NCBI GenBank assembly: GCA_965279115.1 | Contig: OZ257137.1 | Span: 5,332,001 to 5,396,000 of the forward strand | Direction of reading: 5' to 3' | Length of the DNA: 64,000 nucleotides | Origin: JAEUOS01 sp965279115 | Lineage (GTDB): Bacteria > Pseudomonadota > Gammaproteobacteria > Burkholderiales > JAEUOS01 | Shown here: positions 56,643 to 64,000 of the stretch, in pieces | How the letters are laid out: every line of letters begins with the position of its first letter | Numbering within the stretch: position 1 is the stretch's first letter | Notes under the pieces: generated by a model | What the model was told of the DNA's origin: nothing | Seen by the model: the letters and a program-made list of their open reading frames with translations, nothing else | The model's database searches: none | Translations under genes and position numbers: made by a program

Positions 56643-57973
56643 GCCGCCGGAAGGCGCAGGCGAGCGACCAGGCCGCCCCCTTCGCGCGGCAGCAGGTCGA
56701 GCGCGCCGCGATGCCGGCGCGCCACCCGCTCGACGATGGCGAGGCCCAGTCCGGATCCACCCTGCGCGCTGTCGGTACCGCCGTCGGCGCTGCCACGCGC
56801 CTCGTCAAGACGCACGAAGGGCTGCTTGAGACGCTCCGCGTCTTGCGCGGGAATTCCCGGGCCGCGATCCATCACATCGATCACGGCCTGGTCCGCTTGC
56901 GAGCGCAGAGCAATTGAAACCTCGGGCGTTGGCCCGCCATACTTGAAGGCGTTTTCAACCAGGTTCGAAATGGCCCTGCGCAACGCGGCGGCACGACCTT
57001 GAACCGGCGCGATCGAAGATTCGGCAGTGAAGCCGATCTCCCGCCCGAGCCCGCGATTGTGCTCCACGAGTTGCCGGCACAAGTCATCCAGACGCACCTC
57101 CTCGAGCGGCGACGAATCATCCTGTCCGCTGCGCGCGAAGTCCAGAAATTGACCGATCACCTGGTCCATCTGCTCGATGTCGCTGACCATGCCATCGCGG
57201 AAGGTGTCGTCGGATGACATCTCCACGCCCAGGCGCAGGCGCGACAGCGGAGTGCGCAGGTCGTGCGAGATGCCGGCCAGGATCAGGGCACGGTTCTGCT
57301 CCTGGACCTTGAGATCATGGGCCATCTGGTTGAAGGCGCGGGCGACGTCGGCCATCTCGCTGGCCCCCTTTTCCGCTAGCGGCTCGGGCATGGCGCCGCG
57401 CCCGACAGCGTGCGCCGCATGGGTCAAGGCGCGCAGCGGGCGTGTGATGCGCCGGACCAGCAGGTACGCACCCAGGAGTGCGATCACTACCGCCAGGGCG
57501 CCCCAACCGAACCATTGCAGCGGCACCGGCGGCTGCAGGCGATCACGCCGCAGGCGTATCCAGTAGTCGTCGTCCTCGATGCGGAAGCTCACCCACATGC
57601 CTTCGATGCCGTTGCGGCGGAAGGCGAAACGGGTTTCAGGCCCGGTTTTTTCGCGGATCAGGGCCTCGACCCGCGCGATGCCCGGCAAGTCGGGGGGGGG
57701 CTCCAGTTTTTCGTTCGCCTCGGCGGGATAGATCTCGATACGTTCCGATGCCGAGACCTCACGCATCAGGTAGGCCCGTGCCTCCGGACGGCTGCTGACC
57801 AGGGCGGCGCGCGTGAGGTTGACGATCGCCGCTACTTGCTGGGCGATCTGCACGCCGCGCGGCTCGCGCTCGTAGAAGCGGAAGATCTGTATCCATGCCA
57901 GCACCGAAACCAGCAGCAGGAAGGTGATGACGTAGAAGGTCCGCCATAGCAGGCTCTTCGGAACCAGGGGCAT
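56639..57973 (-). CDS. envZ: EnvZ-like sensor histidine kinase
   Basis: 444 residues. Transmembrane helices at about 10-32 and 152-174 flank a periplasmic domain of about 120 residues. A HAMP domain (RRITRPLRALTHAAHAVGRG) and a dimerisation/phosphoacceptor motif AGISHDLRTPLSRLRL follow. The ATPase domain has N-box NLVENAFKYGG, G1 DRGPGIP and G2 GGSGLGLAIVERV. It is downstream of ompR on the same strand (37-bp gap), the usual pair for osmotic or envelope signalling. Confidence 0.92.
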   Translation of the reverse strand: MPLVPKSLLWRTFYVITFLLLVSVLAWIQIFRFYEREPRGVQIAQQVAAIVNLTRAALVSSRPEARAYLMREVSASERIEIYPAEANEKLEPPPDLPGIARVEALIREKTGPETRFAFRRNGIEGMWVSFRIEDDDYWIRLRRDRLQPPVPLQWFGWGALAVVIALLGAYLLVRRITRPLRALTHAAHAVGRGAMPEPLAEKGASEMADVARAFNQMAHDLKVQEQNRALILAGISHDLRTPLSRLRLGVEMSSDDTFRDGMVSDIEQMDQVIGQFLDFARSGQDDSSPLEEVRLDDLCRQLVEHNRGLGREIGFTAESSIAPVQGRAAALRRAISNLVENAFKYGGPTPEVSIALRSQADQAVIDVMDRGPGIPAQDAERLKQPFVRLDEARGSADGGTDSAQGGSGLGLAIVERVARRHRGALDLLPREGGGLVARLRLPAA

Positions 57974-58010
57974 GCGCTATTCGTTCCTGCGCCGCGCGGC
58001 CGCGGGCTGT

Positions 58011-58751
58011 TCAGCCAGCCGGGGCGGTCGCGAGCGGCGCATCCGGCACGAAAACATAGCCGAACCCCCATACCGTCTGGATGTAGCGCGGGTTGGCGGG
58101 GTCAGTCTCGACCAGCTTGCGCAGGCGCGAAATCTGCACGTCGATGGCGCGATCGAAGACGTCGTATTCGCGACCGCGCGCGAGTTCCATCAGCTTGTCG
58201 CGCGACAGCGGCTTGCTCGGGTGCTGCACCAGCACCTTCAGGACCGAGAATTCGCCCGAGGTCAGCGGCAGCGGTTCACCACCCCTGGTCATGCTGCGGG
58301 TCGCGAGGTTGAGCGCGTAAGGGCCGAAGGTCACGGTTTCCGCATCCGCCAGTGGCGCCGCCGGAGGGCCTGCTTCCTGCACCCGGCGCAGCACCGCGTT
58401 GATGCGCGCCACCAGCTCGCGGGGGTTGAAGGGCTTGGCAAGGTAGTCGTCGGCGCCCATTTCTAGGCCGACGATGCGATCGACCTCCTCGCCCTTGGCC
58501 GTCAGCATGATGATGGGCGTGGTGGTGCCGGCGGCGCGCAGGCGGCGGCAGATCGACAGGCCATCCTCCTGCGGCATCATCAGGTCGAGCACGATCAGGT
58601 CGAAGAGCTCGCGGTTGACCAGCTTGTCCATGAACTGGCCGTTGGGCGCAGCCTGCACCGCGAAACCCTGCTCGCCCAGGTAGCGCAGCAGCAGTTCGCG
58701 CAGGCGCGGGTCGTCGTCGACTATGAGGATCTTGCGTTTTTGCTGGGTCAT
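58011..58751 (-). CDS. ompR: OmpR-family response regulator
   Basis: 246 residues. The receiver has DDD (residues 12-14), phosphoacceptor Asp in IVLDLMMPQEDG, Thr in MLTAKG and Lys in YLAKPFNP. The C-terminal winged helix contains EFSVLKVLVQHPSKPLSRDKL and YIQTVWGFGYVFVPD. Length and sequence fit OmpR itself. Transcribed first in the ompR-envZ operon. Confidence 0.95.
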   Translation of the reverse strand: MTQQKRKILIVDDDPRLRELLLRYLGEQGFAVQAAPNGQFMDKLVNRELFDLIVLDLMMPQEDGLSICRRLRAAGTTTPIIMLTAKGEEVDRIVGLEMGADDYLAKPFNPRELVARINAVLRRVQEAGPPAAPLADAETVTFGPYALNLATRSMTRGGEPLPLTSGEFSVLKVLVQHPSKPLSRDKLMELARGREYDVFDRAIDVQISRLRKLVETDPANPRYIQTVWGFGYVFVPDAPLATAPAG

Positions 58752-58896
58752 GGCAGGTTCGGTGAGTCCGCGTCAGGAAGTGTAGCGCGCCTGCGTCATA
58801 CAACGCGTTGCCCCGGCGTTTCGGCGGATCGCGAATTGCAACAGGATGTAAGCCGGTAAACTTCGTCGCACACGAAAATCAATGCGGAGACAAGCC

Positions 58897-59862
58897 ATGA
58901 AAGTGCTCTTCACCGACCATGGGTTCCCGGATGTGGAACTCGAGCGCGCGCTTCTGGCTGCCGCCGGCATCAGCCTGAAAGTGGCGCAGTGCAAGACCGT
59001 CGAGGACGTGATTCGCGAATCCGCGGACTGCCAGGCACTCCTCATCACCTATGCCCCGGCGGACGCGCGGGTTTTCGAGGCGCGCCCCGAGATCGGCGTG
59101 TGCAGCCGCATCGGCGCCGGCTTCGACACCATCAATACCGCCGACGCGGCGCGGCTCGGGGTATGGGTGGCCAATTCCCCCGACTACGGCTCTTCCGAAG
59201 TCGCGCTGCATGCGCTCTCGATGGCGTTGTCGCTGACCCGCCACCTGCCGCAATTCGATGCCGCCATCCGCGCGGGCCAATGGGATGCGCATGGCACCGG
59301 CGCGACGCGTCGCCTGGCCGACATGACCGTCGGTGTACTGGGCTATGGCCGCATCGGCAGCCGCTTCGCCTATTTTGCCCACACCATGTTCGGTCGGGTG
59401 CTGGCCGCCGATCCCTATCGGATCGACGGGGATTTCGCGCCGTACGTCGAACCGGTGTCGGTCGAACACCTGTTCCGCGAGGCTGACGTCGTCTCACTGC
59501 ATACACCGCTCAATGACGAAACCCGCGGCATGGTTGGCGCGCGCCTTCTCGACCTGATGAAGCCCGGCTCATACCTCGTCAATACCTCGCGCGGCGCGGT
59601 GATCGATATCGCTGCCCTGGAAGCGCGCCTGGCGCGCTTCGACGGCATCGGTCTGGACGTGCTGCCGGTGGAACCGGTGCCGCTGCAATCCCCCTTGCTG
59701 GCAGCGAAGAACGTGATCCTTTCGCCGCATGCGGCCTACTACACCACGGCGGCCGAGCGTGAATTGCGGCGCAAGGCGGTGCAGAACATCGTCTCGTGGT
59801 TCCAGAGGGGGCGGCCTGATTACCCGGTGGTCACCGGACGCCGCAAGCCGCCAGCGGCTTGA
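58897..59862 (+). CDS. D-2-hydroxyacid dehydrogenase (CtBP/glyoxylate reductase-like)
   Basis: 321 residues from ATG 58897, preceded by GGAG at 58886; an ATG at 58882 is less likely. The nucleotide-binding motif is VGVLGYGRIGSRF. Catalytic residues are Arg in NTSRGAVID, Glu in LPVEPVP and His in LSPHAAYY. It reduces or oxidises a 2-hydroxy acid with NAD(P). It begins a plus-strand gene set that includes a kinase and an enolase-like enzyme, so a sugar-acid substrate is likely. Confidence 0.9.
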   Translation: MKVLFTDHGFPDVELERALLAAAGISLKVAQCKTVEDVIRESADCQALLITYAPADARVFEARPEIGVCSRIGAGFDTINTADAARLGVWVANSPDYGSSEVALHALSMALSLTRHLPQFDAAIRAGQWDAHGTGATRRLADMTVGVLGYGRIGSRFAYFAHTMFGRVLAADPYRIDGDFAPYVEPVSVEHLFREADVVSLHTPLNDETRGMVGARLLDLMKPGSYLVNTSRGAVIDIAALEARLARFDGIGLDVLPVEPVPLQSPLLAAKNVILSPHAAYYTTAAERELRRKAVQNIVSWFQRGRPDYPVVTGRRKPPAA

Positions 59863-59876
59863 CGGCGGACCCGTCG

Positions 59877-60665
59877 ATGATGTTGCTCAAGCTGGCCGCG
59901 GCGCCAGCCGTGGTGTGGCTGGCCAGCCAGGCAGGGCGGCGCTGGGGACACCGGGTGGCCGGGCTGATCGGCGGATTTCCGCTGATCGCCGCGCCCATTG
60001 TGCTGTTCATCGCCTTCGACGCATCGCCGGGCTTCGGCGCCGAGCTCGCGTGGGTCACGATGACGGTTGCGCCCGGTGTGGCGGCCCATTGCTTTGTCTA
60101 CGCCTGGCTGGCACGACTTGGGCTGCCATGGCCGGCGTGCCTGGGCGTTGCCTGGGTGGCCTGCGTCGGTATTGCCTGGGTATTGAGCGCTTATGTCCTG
60201 CGCGGTCCCGCAGGATTTGCACTTGCGCTGGGGCAGGGGCTGGTTCTGGCTTTCCTGATGCCCAAGCCGCGTACGCCGGCCACGCTGACGCCCATTCCGG
60301 CCTTCGAGATCGTGGTGCGCATGGCATCCGCGCTTGCACTGGCGGCGGCCATCATGTTCGGCGCCCACACCTTCGGAACCCGTGTCTCGGGTGTTCTTCT
60401 GGGCTTTCCGATCACGGCATCGGTGCTGCCGGTGTTCACACTGGCCCTGCATGGCCCCGACGCTGCCATCCGCCTGCTGTCGGGCTTCGCGGTGGGGCTG
60501 CTTGGCTTCACCACGTATTTCTTCGTGTTTGCGACGCTGGTGGCGTCCGCGGGACCCGGCATTGCTTTCGCGGGAGGGGCGGCGGCGTGTATCGCGGCAG
60601 TGAGCGCCGTGTTGCAGTGGCAGCGCTGGCGTGCCGGCAAGGGGGCGATGCGTGGGGCTGCTTGA
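59877..60665 (+). CDS. Polytopic membrane protein, family not recognised
   Basis: 262 residues from ATG 59877; a TTG at 59859, overlapping the dehydrogenase stop, would add six. It has about eight hydrophobic helices with the motifs AGLIGGFPLIAAPIVLF and SGVLLGFPITASVLPVF, two related halves suggesting an internal duplication. It might be a small transporter for the neighbouring pathway. The stop overlaps the kinase start region. Confidence 0.75.
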   Translation: MMLLKLAAAPAVVWLASQAGRRWGHRVAGLIGGFPLIAAPIVLFIAFDASPGFGAELAWVTMTVAPGVAAHCFVYAWLARLGLPWPACLGVAWVACVGIAWVLSAYVLRGPAGFALALGQGLVLAFLMPKPRTPATLTPIPAFEIVVRMASALALAAAIMFGAHTFGTRVSGVLLGFPITASVLPVFTLALHGPDAAIRLLSGFAVGLLGFTTYFFVFATLVASAGPGIAFAGGAAACIAAVSAVLQWQRWRAGKGAMRGAA

Positions 60666-61641
60666 CGATCTGCGCGACGCTGGGCTCGTGGGCACAGGTG
60701 AGGACGCGGCCGTCGAACCGCTGACCGGAGGCGTGTCGTCCGATATTTCCCTGGTTACCGTCGGCGGTCGGCGTTTTTGCGTCAAGCGTGCGCTTGCCAA
60801 ACTCAAGGTCGCCGCGGACTGGCGTGCGCCGGTGGAACGCAACCGCAGCGAAGTGGAGTGGATGAAGGTGGTGGCGGGTATCGTACCGGGCGCCGTGCCG
60901 GCCATCCTGGCGGACCGTTCTGTCGACGGCTGGTTTGCGATGGACTTTCTTGCGCCCGCGCACCATCCGCTCTGGAAGGCCGAGCTTCGCGATGGCCGGA
61001 TCGATATCGAGTTTGCCGCGGCAGTCGGGGCAACGCTGGTACGTATTCATGCCGCGAGCGCCAGGCAAGCTGATCTGGCCGCGCGATTCGCCACCGATCA
61101 CATCTTTGCACCTATCCGTCTTGAACCCTATCTGGCCGCGACTGCGGAACGGCACCCTGATTGTGCCGCGCGCCTGCATGCCCTGATCGCGCAAACCCAG
61201 GCCAACAAGAAAACTCTGGTGCATGGCGACGTCAGTCCGAAGAACATCCTGATGGGCCCGGACGGGCCGGTGTTCCTCGATGCCGAATGCGCCTGGTGGG
61301 GGGACCCCGCCTTCGACCTGGCGTTCTGCCTGAACCACCTGCTGCTCAAGTGCCTTTGGCGGCCGCAATGGGCGGCGCAGTATCTGGATTCATTCGACCG
61401 GCTCGCGGCCGCCTATCTTGCGGGCGTCGATTGGGAAGCGGGCCAGGGGCTCGAAGCGCGTGTGGCCGAGTTGCTGCCCGGCCTGCTGCAGGCTCGCGTG
61501 GATGGCAAGTCGCCAGTGGAGTACATCACCGAAGAGATACCCAAGGCGCGGGTACGCCGCGTTGCGCGGCACCTGCTGCTGCAACCTGAAAGCCGGCTCG
61601 CCGCAGTGCGCGCCGCATGGAATGAGGAAATCGCAACATGA
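60652..61641 (+). CDS. APH-fold small-molecule kinase
   Basis: 329 residues from a GTG at 60652 (MGLLDDLRDAG) with AAGGGGG upstream; a GTG at 60631 is the alternative. Aminoglycoside-phosphotransferase signatures are HGDVSPKNIL (catalytic loop, Asp) and FLDAECAWWGDPAFDLAF (metal site). An N-terminal Lys lies in FCVKRAL. Chromosomal members phosphorylate diverse sugars and alcohols. The stop overlaps the start of the enolase-like gene (ATGA), so the two act together; antibiotic resistance is unlikely. Confidence 0.85.
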   Translation: MGLLDDLRDAGLVGTGEDAAVEPLTGGVSSDISLVTVGGRRFCVKRALAKLKVAADWRAPVERNRSEVEWMKVVAGIVPGAVPAILADRSVDGWFAMDFLAPAHHPLWKAELRDGRIDIEFAAAVGATLVRIHAASARQADLAARFATDHIFAPIRLEPYLAATAERHPDCAARLHALIAQTQANKKTLVHGDVSPKNILMGPDGPVFLDAECAWWGDPAFDLAFCLNHLLLKCLWRPQWAAQYLDSFDRLAAAYLAGVDWEAGQGLEARVAELLPGLLQARVDGKSPVEYITEEIPKARVRRVARHLLLQPESRLAAVRAAWNEEIAT

Positions 61642-62912
61642 ACGTCATTGAGAAGGTGGTCGGACGCCGCATCTGGGATTCGCGCGGACGTCCGACGGTT
61701 GAGGCAGAAGTCACCCTCGCGGGCGGCGCCAAGGGGCGCGGCATCGCGCCGGCAGGCGCCTCGCGCGGCACCCGCGAGGCGATCGACCTGCGCGATGGCG
61801 GCACCCGGCTGGGCGGCTACGATGTGCGCCAGGCGGTGGGTAACGTGAATGGCGAAATCGCCGCTGTTCTCAAGGGCCGCGACGCCACCGACCAGGCTGG
61901 CTGCGACCATGCCATGATCAAACTGGACGGCACGCCCAACAAGTCGCGTCTGGGTGGCAACGCCACGGTGGCTGCCAGCCTCGCGGTGCTGCACGCCGCC
62001 GCGGCGGCGTCCGGGCAACCCCTGTGGCGCTACGTGTCAGGCGGTCAGCCGGTCGGCATGCCGCTGCCGGAGATCCAGATTCTCGGCGGCGGGGCGCATG
62101 CAGGGCGACGCGTCGACCTGCAGGATTTCATGGTCATGGCATTGGGGGCCACCAGCTTTGCGCAGGCTCTCGAAATGACAGCCGAGGTCTACATGGCCGC
62201 CGGCAGCCTGATGAAGGCCGCCGGCAAGCTGGCCGGTGTGGCCGACGAAGGGGGCTGGTGGCCGCAGTTCGATGCCAACGAAGAAGCGCTGGAGATGCTC
62301 ACCCGCGCCATCGAGCATGCCGGCTTCCGGCCGCTTGCCGATGTGGCGATCTCGCTGGACATCGCAGCCTCCGAATTCGGCAGCAACGGTCAATACACGC
62401 TGGGCCTGGAAAAACGCCGGCTCGATACGGCCGGCATGATTGCCATGCTTGGAAAGTGGCTGGACGCGTTCCCGATCGTCTCCATCGAGGATCCGCTGGC
62501 CGAGGACGACGAGGCGGGCCTGGTCGAGTTCACCCGCTTGTATGGAAAGCGCTGCCAGATCATTGGTGACGACTACCTGGTTACCAGCGCCTCCCGTGTG
62601 ACCCATGCGGCCGGCATCGGTGCGGTCAACAGCGCGCTGATCAAGCTCAACCAGGCCGGCACGGTGACCGAGACCCGCGCGGCGCTCGCAGCGGCAAAGG
62701 CGGCCGGCATGAGCGCGCTGGTATCCGCGCGGTCAGGCGAAACCGAGGATGTTGCCATCACGCATCTGTCAATCGGCTGGAACGCGGGCCAGCTGAAAGT
62801 GGGGTCGTTCGCGCGCTCTGAACGCATGGCCAAGTGGAACGAAGGCCTGCGGATCGAAGAAAGTGCGGGAATACCCTATGTCGGACGAAAGGCATTGCCA
62901 CATCTGCGTTGA
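61638..62912 (+). CDS. Divergent enolase-family enzyme (phosphopyruvate hydratase paralogue)
   Basis: 424 residues, full enolase length. Against E. coli enolase it retains His158 (GGAHAG), Glu208 (ADEGGWWP), the metal Asp/Glu/Asp (SLDIAASEF, SIEDP, IGDDYLVT), Lys341 (IKLNQAGTVTET), Arg370-Ser371 (ARSGETED) and Lys392 (GQLKVG). It differs at two conserved places: Glu167 is Asp (LQDFMV) and His369 is Ala (VSARSGETED for VSHRSGETED). Loop 1 reads PAGASRGTREA. It is probably not the glycolytic enolase but a lyase for a phosphorylated acid made by the kinase next door. Confidence 0.85.
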   Translation: MNVIEKVVGRRIWDSRGRPTVEAEVTLAGGAKGRGIAPAGASRGTREAIDLRDGGTRLGGYDVRQAVGNVNGEIAAVLKGRDATDQAGCDHAMIKLDGTPNKSRLGGNATVAASLAVLHAAAAASGQPLWRYVSGGQPVGMPLPEIQILGGGAHAGRRVDLQDFMVMALGATSFAQALEMTAEVYMAAGSLMKAAGKLAGVADEGGWWPQFDANEEALEMLTRAIEHAGFRPLADVAISLDIAASEFGSNGQYTLGLEKRRLDTAGMIAMLGKWLDAFPIVSIEDPLAEDDEAGLVEFTRLYGKRCQIIGDDYLVTSASRVTHAAGIGAVNSALIKLNQAGTVTETRAALAAAKAAGMSALVSARSGETEDVAITHLSIGWNAGQLKVGSFARSERMAKWNEGLRIEESAGIPYVGRKALPHLR

Positions 62913-62935
62913 AATGGTGCGATGCAGCTTGTTAC

Positions 62936-62971
62936 GTTGTCGCGGCGCAGCGAAAATGCGCCGCGTACAAC
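62936..62971 (+). other. Stable hairpin between the enolase-like gene and the ABC ATPase gene
   Basis: GTTGT-CGCGGCGCA (62936-62949) pairs with TGCGCCGCG (62957-62965) and, after a bulged T, ACAAC (62967-62971). This gives 14 pairs around a 7-nt loop GCGAAAA. No T-run follows, so it may protect or process the mRNA rather than terminate it. Confidence 0.6.
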
Positions 62972-63025
62972 AACAACTGGCGACCATAGCGCCATGCTGC
63001 GGTAGCGTCATCTGAAAGGAAATTC

Positions 63026-64000
63026 ATGGCATCGGTCACCATTGGCCAGGTCCAGAAGTATTTTGGCCAGACCCACATCATCAAGGGCGTTTCTGTCGAC
63101 ATCGCCGATGGCGAATTCTGCGTTCTCGTCGGTCCGTCCGGCTGCGGCAAGTCCACCCTGTTGCGCATGATCGCCGGCCTGGAGGAGATTTCCGGCGGGC
63201 AGATCAGCATTGGCGCGAAGGTGGTCAACGACATGCCGCCCAAGGAACGCGACATCGCCATGGTGTTCCAGAACTATGCCCTGTATCCGCACATGACCGT
63301 GCGCGACAACATGGCGTTCTCGCTGATGCTGGCCAAGAAGGAGAAGGCGTTCATCGAGGAGCGCGTCGGCAAGGCGGCCGACATCCTGGGCCTCAAGTCA
63401 TTGCTGGATCGGTTCCCGCGCCAGTTGTCCGGCGGCCAGCGGCAGCGCGTGGCCATGGGCCGCGCCATCGTGCGCGATCCGCAGGTGTTCCTGTTCGACG
63501 AACCGTTGTCCAACCTCGACGCCAAGCTGCGCGTGGCCATGCGCACCGAGATCAAGGAACTGCATCAGCGCTTGAAGACCACGTCGATCTATGTGACCCA
63601 CGACCAGATCGAGGCCATGACAATGGCCGACAAGATCGTCGTCATGCGCGACGGCATTGTCGAACAGATCGGCTCGCCGCTCGAGCTTTATGATTTTCCG
63701 GCCAACCAGTTTGTGGCCGGCTTCATCGGCTCGCCGGCGATGAATTTCATTCCCGGTACCGTCAAGGGCGGGCAGGTGGCGCTCGAAGGTGGCCTGGCGC
63801 TGCCGATGCCGGACAACGCCCGTGGCAAGGCCGCCGAAGGTCAGCAGGTGATCTATGGCAGCCGGCCCGAGCACATCGACATGGCGTCCGGCAACGAAGG
63901 TGTGCCTACCGAGGTGGTGGTCGTCGAGCCCACCGGCGCCGATACCCAGGTGTTCACCAAGATCGCGGGGGTCGAGGTGACAAGCATCTTCCGCGAGCGC
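63026..64000 (+). CDS. ABC transporter ATP-binding protein, MalK/UgpC type (partial, C terminus missing)
   Basis: 325 residues visible; the gene runs off the window. Walker A GPSGCGKST, Q-loop MVFQNYALYPHM, signature LSGGQRQRVAMGRA, Walker B VFLFDEPLSNLD and H-loop YVTHDQ are present. The C-terminal TOBE-like regulatory domain begins near residue 235. The AAGGA ribosome site precedes ATG 63026. This ATPase type energises sugar and sugar-phosphate uptake, supporting a carbohydrate role for the preceding kinase and enolase-like genes. Permeases are expected beyond the edge. Confidence 0.95.
   Translation, partial: MASVTIGQVQKYFGQTHIIKGVSVDIADGEFCVLVGPSGCGKSTLLRMIAGLEEISGGQISIGAKVVNDMPPKERDIAMVFQNYALYPHMTVRDNMAFSLMLAKKEKAFIEERVGKAADILGLKSLLDRFPRQLSGGQRQRVAMGRAIVRDPQVFLFDEPLSNLDAKLRVAMRTEIKELHQRLKTTSIYVTHDQIEAMTMADKIVVMRDGIVEQIGSPLELYDFPANQFVAGFIGSPAMNFIPGTVKGGQVALEGGLALPMPDNARGKAAEGQQVIYGSRPEHIDMASGNEGVPTEVVVVEPTGADTQVFTKIAGVEVTSIFRER

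Noticed and set aside
60652..61641. Aminoglycoside resistance gene
   Set aside because: The APH fold is present, but the gene is translationally coupled to an enolase-like gene in a metabolic set.
61638..62912. Housekeeping glycolytic enolase
   Set aside because: Two conserved active-site residues are changed and the neighbourhood is not the usual pyrG/kdsA one.

Overview
The window is 64 kb of GC-rich chromosome from a betaproteobacterium, most likely a Burkholderiales- or Rhodocyclales-like lineage. Pointers are the run carA-carB-greA-DUF4149-yhbY-rlmE-ftsH-folP-glmM, the mfd/ispD and ispF/thpR blocks, a Bug/TctC-type binding protein and an envZ-ompR pair, all typical of that class. The left edge carries the 5' part of bchE, the oxygen-independent cyclase of bacteriochlorophyll synthesis, behind an FNR-type box and a PpsR/CrtJ-type TGT-N12-ACA palindrome. 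The host is therefore probably an anoxygenic phototroph that makes bacteriochlorophyll under low oxygen.

Layout. 1-9.4 kb: bchE, a membrane-bound PAS-GGDEF-EAL protein, a TPR-GT41 (O-GlcNAc-transferase-like) protein, suhB/trmJ, a YqgE/AlgH-like exported protein and an S1C protein without a complete catalytic triad. 9.6-18.9 kb: alpha/beta hydrolase, metY, an HDOD-like/degenerate-GGDEF protein, a CBS-pair protein, an LplT-PlsC fusion, aroC, an MFS permease and an M48 lipoprotein protease. 18.9-30.1 kb: housekeeping genes for carbamoyl phosphate, transcript cleavage, rRNA methylation, membrane proteolysis, folate and cell-wall precursor synthesis. A candidate structured RNA leader precedes carA, and a strong terminator follows ftsH. 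30.1-36.8 kb: an orphan substrate-binding protein and a giant (1800-residue) Ala/Arg/Glu-rich coiled-coil protein with one transmembrane helix near its C terminus. 36.9-43.6 kb: a serB operon, mfd and ispD.

43.7-55.5 kb is an accessory block lying between ispD and ispF, which are normally neighbours. It holds (i) an eight-gene minus-strand catabolic operon (Rieske ferredoxin, SDR, cupin, alpha/beta hydrolase, IclR regulator, ThDP enzyme, aspartate-dehydrogenase-like protein, extradiol-dioxygenase-like VOC protein) behind a near-perfect palindromic operator candidate, (ii) a Bug-type binding protein, and (iii) an exported amidohydrolase / YtkA-like / di-haem peroxidase operon. The right end returns to ispF-thpR and envZ-ompR. 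It then runs into a probable sugar-acid gene set: 2-hydroxyacid dehydrogenase, membrane protein, APH-fold kinase, a divergent enolase paralogue and a MalK/UgpC-type ABC ATPase cut by the window edge.

The strongest candidates for something undescribed are the giant tail-anchored coiled-coil protein with its 105-residue repeat, the IclR-embedded catabolic operon, the kinase/divergent-enolase pair and the carAB leader. No rRNA, tRNA, CRISPR array, insertion sequence or prophage was recognised. No gene-free stretch exceeds about 260 bp.
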